From contig SCQH01000093.1 of NCBI GenBank assembly GCA_004321925.1, positions 1-62,550 of the forward strand: a stretch of DNA of 62,550 bases, read 5' to 3'. Positions 59,485 through 62,550 of this stretch are shown in pieces. Below the pieces are notes generated by a model. It was not told where the DNA came from. It saw only the letters and a list, made by a program, of their open reading frames with translations, and ran no database searches. How positions within the stretch are numbered: the first letter of the stretch is position 1; every line of letters begins with the position of its first letter. Position numbers and translations under genes: made by a program. This DNA comes from Nitrospirota bacterium (GTDB lineage: Bacteria > Nitrospirota > Thermodesulfovibrionia > Thermodesulfovibrionales > UBA6898).

Positions 59485-60465
59485 TTGAAGAAGATATCCA
59501 TACTTATCCCTGTCTATAATGCAGAGAACTCAATAGCTCTCTTGTGCGGCTCACTCATAACGCTCTATTCCCGCAGATATGAGCTCGAGATCGTTCTCGT
59601 CAATGATTGCAGCATCGATCATACCGACAGCATCTGCAGGAAACTCCATGAGGAGCATCCCGGGATCATAACCTATATCCTGCTGCCCAAGAACTTCGGA
59701 GAGCATAATGCCCTGATGGCCGGACTTCATTATGTTACCGGAGATTATTGTGTGATGATGGACGACGATCTCCAGAACCCCCCCGAGGAAGTTGCAAAGC
59801 TGATCGACGAGATGCAGAAGGGCTTTGATGTGGTTTATACCTATTACCCGTCAAAAAAAGACAGCCTTTTCAGAAGAGCGGGGAGCAGGTTCAGCGACCG
59901 TGTCGCCACCCTGCTCCTTAGAAAGCCTCGAAACCTCTATCTCTCGAGCTTCAAGGTCATCAACCGCTTCCTTGTCAATGAGATCATCAAACATGACAGC
60001 CCAAATCCATATATCGATGGGATCGTTGTGATGTCAACCTCCAATATCGGATCGGTCTCGGTGATGCACAGGGAACGATCATACAACCGGTCCGGGTATA
60101 CCCTGGCAAAGCTTGTCTCTCTATGGGGAAATATGGTCGTCAGTTTTTCTCTGATCCCTCTGCGGTTTGCGGGTATAGCAGGGACATTGCTGATCATTTT
60201 CGCCCTGGGCTACGGCCTGCATAAGACCTATGATACCTACAATATCTCCTCGGAATTGACCGATTTCGAGACGCTCATGTCAGCCAACATGTTCTTCAGG
60301 GGGGTGGTCCTGCTAGCCATCAGCATTCTCGGGGAATATGTCGGCAGGATATACCAATTGCTGCACAAGAACCCCCAGTATGTGATACGGGAGGTCCTCA
60401 CCTCTCCTAAAAAGGCGGGAATCGTCTCCTATATCAGGGCTCAGGGACAGGGCAGTGAAAAATAA
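59485..60465 (+). CDS. Membrane-bound glycosyltransferase family 2 (polyprenyl-phosphate sugar transferase type)
   Basis: 326 residues from TTG 59485 behind GGAGGA. GT-A fold with ILIPVYNAENSI, NDCSIDHTDS and the metal-binding region MMDDDLQNPPEE. Two C-terminal membrane helices (about 222-245 and 263-290) and the ArnC/DPM1-like layout indicate transfer of a sugar from a nucleotide donor to undecaprenyl phosphate. First gene of a sugar locus; GTG of the next gene overlaps its end by 11 bases. Confidence 0.88.
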   Translation: MKKISILIPVYNAENSIALLCGSLITLYSRRYELEIVLVNDCSIDHTDSICRKLHEEHPGIITYILLPKNFGEHNALMAGLHYVTGDYCVMMDDDLQNPPEEVAKLIDEMQKGFDVVYTYYPSKKDSLFRRAGSRFSDRVATLLLRKPRNLYLSSFKVINRFLVNEIIKHDSPNPYIDGIVVMSTSNIGSVSVMHRERSYNRSGYTLAKLVSLWGNMVVSFSLIPLRFAGIAGTLLIIFALGYGLHKTYDTYNISSELTDFETLMSANMFFRGVVLLAISILGEYVGRIYQLLHKNPQYVIREVLTSPKKAGIVSYIRAQGQGSEK

Positions 60466-61243
60466 TCCTGTTATCGGGAATATAGAGGCTCTCAGGGGAA
60501 AGCTCTCCGATCACGGCCTGCTCTGCGACAACAACATCTGCAGCGAATTCGGCTATGACACGGACCTGCTCTTCGACCTGTTTATTTCACGGATGGCCGG
60601 CTATGCGGTCAACACCGATGCCGAGGTAAACAGCCGCATTGAACATTACCTGACACACCCTCGACTGGACGTGCAGGTCGTGCCGCTTGACAATATCGAC
60701 AAGTGGCATATTGACGCGGCAACCGGCAATCTTGCGCACAACTCAGGGAGGTTCTTCAGCATAACCGGCCTGATGGTGCGCCACCGCTCTTCGAATGACG
60801 AGATAACCTGGGACCAGCCGATCATCGATCAGCCCGAAGTAGGCATATTGGGGATCCTGGCTGCGAAGTTCAGCGGTGTACTTCATTTTTGCCTTCAGGC
60901 AAAGGAAGAGCCCGGCAACATAAACCTCGTCCAGCTTGCACCGACGGTCCAGGCGACCTACAGCAATTATACCCAGGCCCACGGCGGCAATCTGCCGCTC
61001 TGCATCGATCATTTTCTGGACCCGCCGAAGGACAGCATACTCTTTTCGAAGCTCCAACCCGAAGACGGGGGCCGTTTCCTCCATAAATCAAACAAGAATA
61101 TGATTATTTTCCTTGGTGAGGACGATATCCCGGCTCTGCCGGAGGAATTCATATGGCTCACCCTTCGGCAGATAAACGGACTGCTCCTCCGTGACAACCT
61201 GATCAACTCCTGCGCCCGGAGTGTGCTCTCATGTCTGCTGTAA
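60455..61243 (+). CDS. NDP-hexose 2,3-dehydratase family, half-size protein 1
   Basis: 262 residues from GTG 60455. Matches one repeat of the EvaA/TylCVI-type 2,3-dehydratase: WDQPIIDQPEVGILGILAAKF, LHFCLQAKEEPGNINLVQLAPTVQATYSNYTQ (about 148-180) and EDGGRFLHKSNKN. The family protein is normally about 460 residues built from two such repeats. Here each repeat is a separate gene, overlapping the next by 13 bases. Role: loss of the 2-OH in deoxysugar synthesis. Confidence 0.8.
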   Translation: MKNNPVIGNIEALRGKLSDHGLLCDNNICSEFGYDTDLLFDLFISRMAGYAVNTDAEVNSRIEHYLTHPRLDVQVVPLDNIDKWHIDAATGNLAHNSGRFFSITGLMVRHRSSNDEITWDQPIIDQPEVGILGILAAKFSGVLHFCLQAKEEPGNINLVQLAPTVQATYSNYTQAHGGNLPLCIDHFLDPPKDSILFSKLQPEDGGRFLHKSNKNMIIFLGEDDIPALPEEFIWLTLRQINGLLLRDNLINSCARSVLSCLL

Positions 61244-62013
61244 AAAAAGACTTACTTGCAGAGCTTCTCAACGGTTCGCTCCTTGACAGTGTCCTGAGGA
61301 CTGATGCGGCCGGCCTGCCCGAGAGAATCGTCAGGGAGCTGAAGATCGAGCAGTTGACCAGCTGTTTTGAGGATACGCCTGGCCTGCATTCCACAAAAGA
61401 ACTGATACAGTGGCTTGATGATGCACGGGCAGACAATCACATCTTCGCCAAAAGAGAAGGCCTCAATACCCTGGAGGAATGGAGGCGTGATGAAAGCGGC
61501 TTTTTTTCTCACAGGCAGCGCAAGTTTTTCAGGGTCATCGGAGTAAAGACCATGTCTCCCTCCAGGGAGGTCAGCGCCTGGAGCCAGCCGATACTGGATA
61601 ATGAGGGAACGGGGATCATCGGTCTTCTGATGAAGCGGATTAAAGGCCGCTCCTATTTTCTCATGCAGGCCAAGGTGGATGCCGGCAACCGCAATACCGT
61701 TCAGATCGGGCCGACGGTCCAGTTCAATCCGGGCAACTATATCGACAACGAGAAACTAAGAAAACCGTTCCTTTTTGACAGGTTTCTCAACAGTGAGGGG
61801 TTGATGACCATAAAGGAGAGCATGCAGGCGGAAGAAGGGGGCAGGTTCTTCAAGGAAGAGCACCTGCATAAAATATTGCTGCTGCCTGATGAGCTTCAGC
61901 TTGGCATCCCGCCTCAATACCGCTGGTTTTCGCTCAACCAGATCCGCTTTTTTCTGCATCTTGGGGATTCCGTTAATTCCTCTGCACGGAGCATTCTGGC
62001 ATGTCTCGTATGA
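61231..62013 (+). CDS. NDP-hexose 2,3-dehydratase family, half-size protein 2
   Basis: 260 residues. Second repeat of the same family: WSQPILDNEGTGIIGLLMKRI, YFLMQAKVDAGNRNTVQIGPTVQFNPGNY and EEGGRFFKEEHLHK align with the first protein. The N-terminal 80 residues differ from it. Start inside the upstream gene implies translational coupling. The two may form a heterodimer equal to one full enzyme. Confidence 0.8.
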   Translation: MSAVKKDLLAELLNGSLLDSVLRTDAAGLPERIVRELKIEQLTSCFEDTPGLHSTKELIQWLDDARADNHIFAKREGLNTLEEWRRDESGFFSHRQRKFFRVIGVKTMSPSREVSAWSQPILDNEGTGIIGLLMKRIKGRSYFLMQAKVDAGNRNTVQIGPTVQFNPGNYIDNEKLRKPFLFDRFLNSEGLMTIKESMQAEEGGRFFKEEHLHKILLLPDELQLGIPPQYRWFSLNQIRFFLHLGDSVNSSARSILACLV

Positions 62014-62029
62014 AAAGGGTGAGGCAGGC

Positions 62030-62550
62030 ATGATCCACTACTGGCAGTATCTTCATGAATACGAGTCGCTGCGCGGGGAGATACGCGCTGTCGTCGACCG
62101 TGTCTTCTCCTCAGGAAAACTGATCCTGGGGCCTGAGGTTTCTGCCTTCGAACGGGACTTCGCCTTGTACTGCGGGTCTGCTTACGGCGTCGGTGTCAAT
62201 TCGGGCACCGATGCGCTTTTTCTCTCCCTCAAAGCCCTGGGAGTGGGAGCCGGAGATGAGGTCATAACCGTCTCGAACACCGCCGTCCCGACGGTCGCTG
62301 CGATCCGTGCCGCCGGCGCCCTGCCGGTATTTGTCGATGTCGAACCTGACACCTTCCTCATGGATGTCCGGCTGGTCGAGCCGGCTCTTTCTGAAAGGAC
62401 TCGCTGCATTCTCCCGGTGCATCTCTTTGGGCAGCCTGTCGATATGGATCCCTTGGTTGAAATAGCGGCCGGGAACGGCCTCCCGCTTATCGAAGACTGT
62501 GCTCAGGCAGCCGGGGCCCTCTATAAAGGAAGGACTGTCGGCAGCATCGG
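62030..62550 (+). CDS. DegT/DnrJ/EryC1-type aminotransferase, 3' end missing
   Basis: 173 codons visible before the window ends. PLP-dependent sugar aminotransferase: LILGPEVSAFERDFALYCGS, VGVNSGTDALFLSLKALGVG, GDEVITVSNTAVPTVAAIRAAGALPVFVDVE (over about 76-107), LPVHLFGQPVDMDPL and IEDCAQAAGALYKG, just before the PLP-lysine region. GGGTGAGGC upstream of the ATG. Makes the amino sugar for the surface glycan, with the dehydratase pair. Confidence 0.93.
   Translation, partial: MIHYWQYLHEYESLRGEIRAVVDRVFSSGKLILGPEVSAFERDFALYCGSAYGVGVNSGTDALFLSLKALGVGAGDEVITVSNTAVPTVAAIRAAGALPVFVDVEPDTFLMDVRLVEPALSERTRCILPVHLFGQPVDMDPLVEIAAGNGLPLIEDCAQAAGALYKGRTVGSI

Overview
The window (about 62.5 kb, GC a little above 50% by eye) looks like chromosome from a Gram-negative (diderm) bacterium. 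It has lolA, an OmpA-like/DUF748 envelope protein, a GatCAB-type amidotransferase subunit (gatB), many sigma-54 and two-component genes, two TauE/SafE exporters and receiver-Lon and PilZ-J fusions. My best guess is Nitrospirota or a former deltaproteobacterium. This is inferred from gene style, not from a search.

Layout. 0-4.4 kb: 3' end of gatB, tRNA-Ser(GGA), two secreted repeat proteins, and a likely small RNA with C-rich hairpin loops ending in a strong intrinsic terminator. 4.4-15 kb: amtB with a sigma-54-like promoter; a GntR regulator followed by a TauE exporter, a DUF1634-like protein and UspA; then a sensor kinase/NtrC-type regulator pair divergent from a second TauE operon. The gap between them carries matching palindromes (RTTGC-N5-GCAAY) and a sigma-54-like promoter, so it reads as a local regulatory circuit. 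15-20.9 kb: a PEP-synthase-like phosphotransferase without the usual C-terminal barrel, grouped with three receiver proteins and a membrane kinase. A small sequence module (core FAEAGEHETA or close variants) recurs in four proteins of these two clusters.

20.9-36.5 kb: a Lon protease with an inserted receiver domain and a nearby remnant of a Lon tail, then a housekeeping block on the minus strand (pth, rplY, prs, tRNA-Gln, ispE, TPR lipoprotein, lolA, ftsK, a PilZ/J/TPR protein), nth on the plus strand, and ftsY. 36.7-43.7 kb: a NagZ-like hydrolase, a very large DUF748/OmpA protein, mscL and an MFS transporter.

43.8-50.3 kb is a more AT-rich accessory island: a BrnT-like toxin-antitoxin pair, a DUF4132 protein preceded by a small ubiquitin-like protein ending in Gly-Gly, an ATPase/TOPRIM (DUF4276-like) pair, and a small membrane lipoprotein. 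Two of the units share sequence at both ends, as if they were cassettes. This island is the best candidate for an undescribed system.

50.4-62.5 kb: DAHP synthase, a PriA that has lost its helicase motifs, a complete branched-chain amino-acid ABC transporter (livKHMGF) with a CBS/ACT protein, then the start of a surface-sugar locus (glycosyltransferase 2, an NDP-hexose 2,3-dehydratase split into two half-size genes, and a DegT aminotransferase cut by the window end). All similarity statements are from reading translations. No database search was possible.
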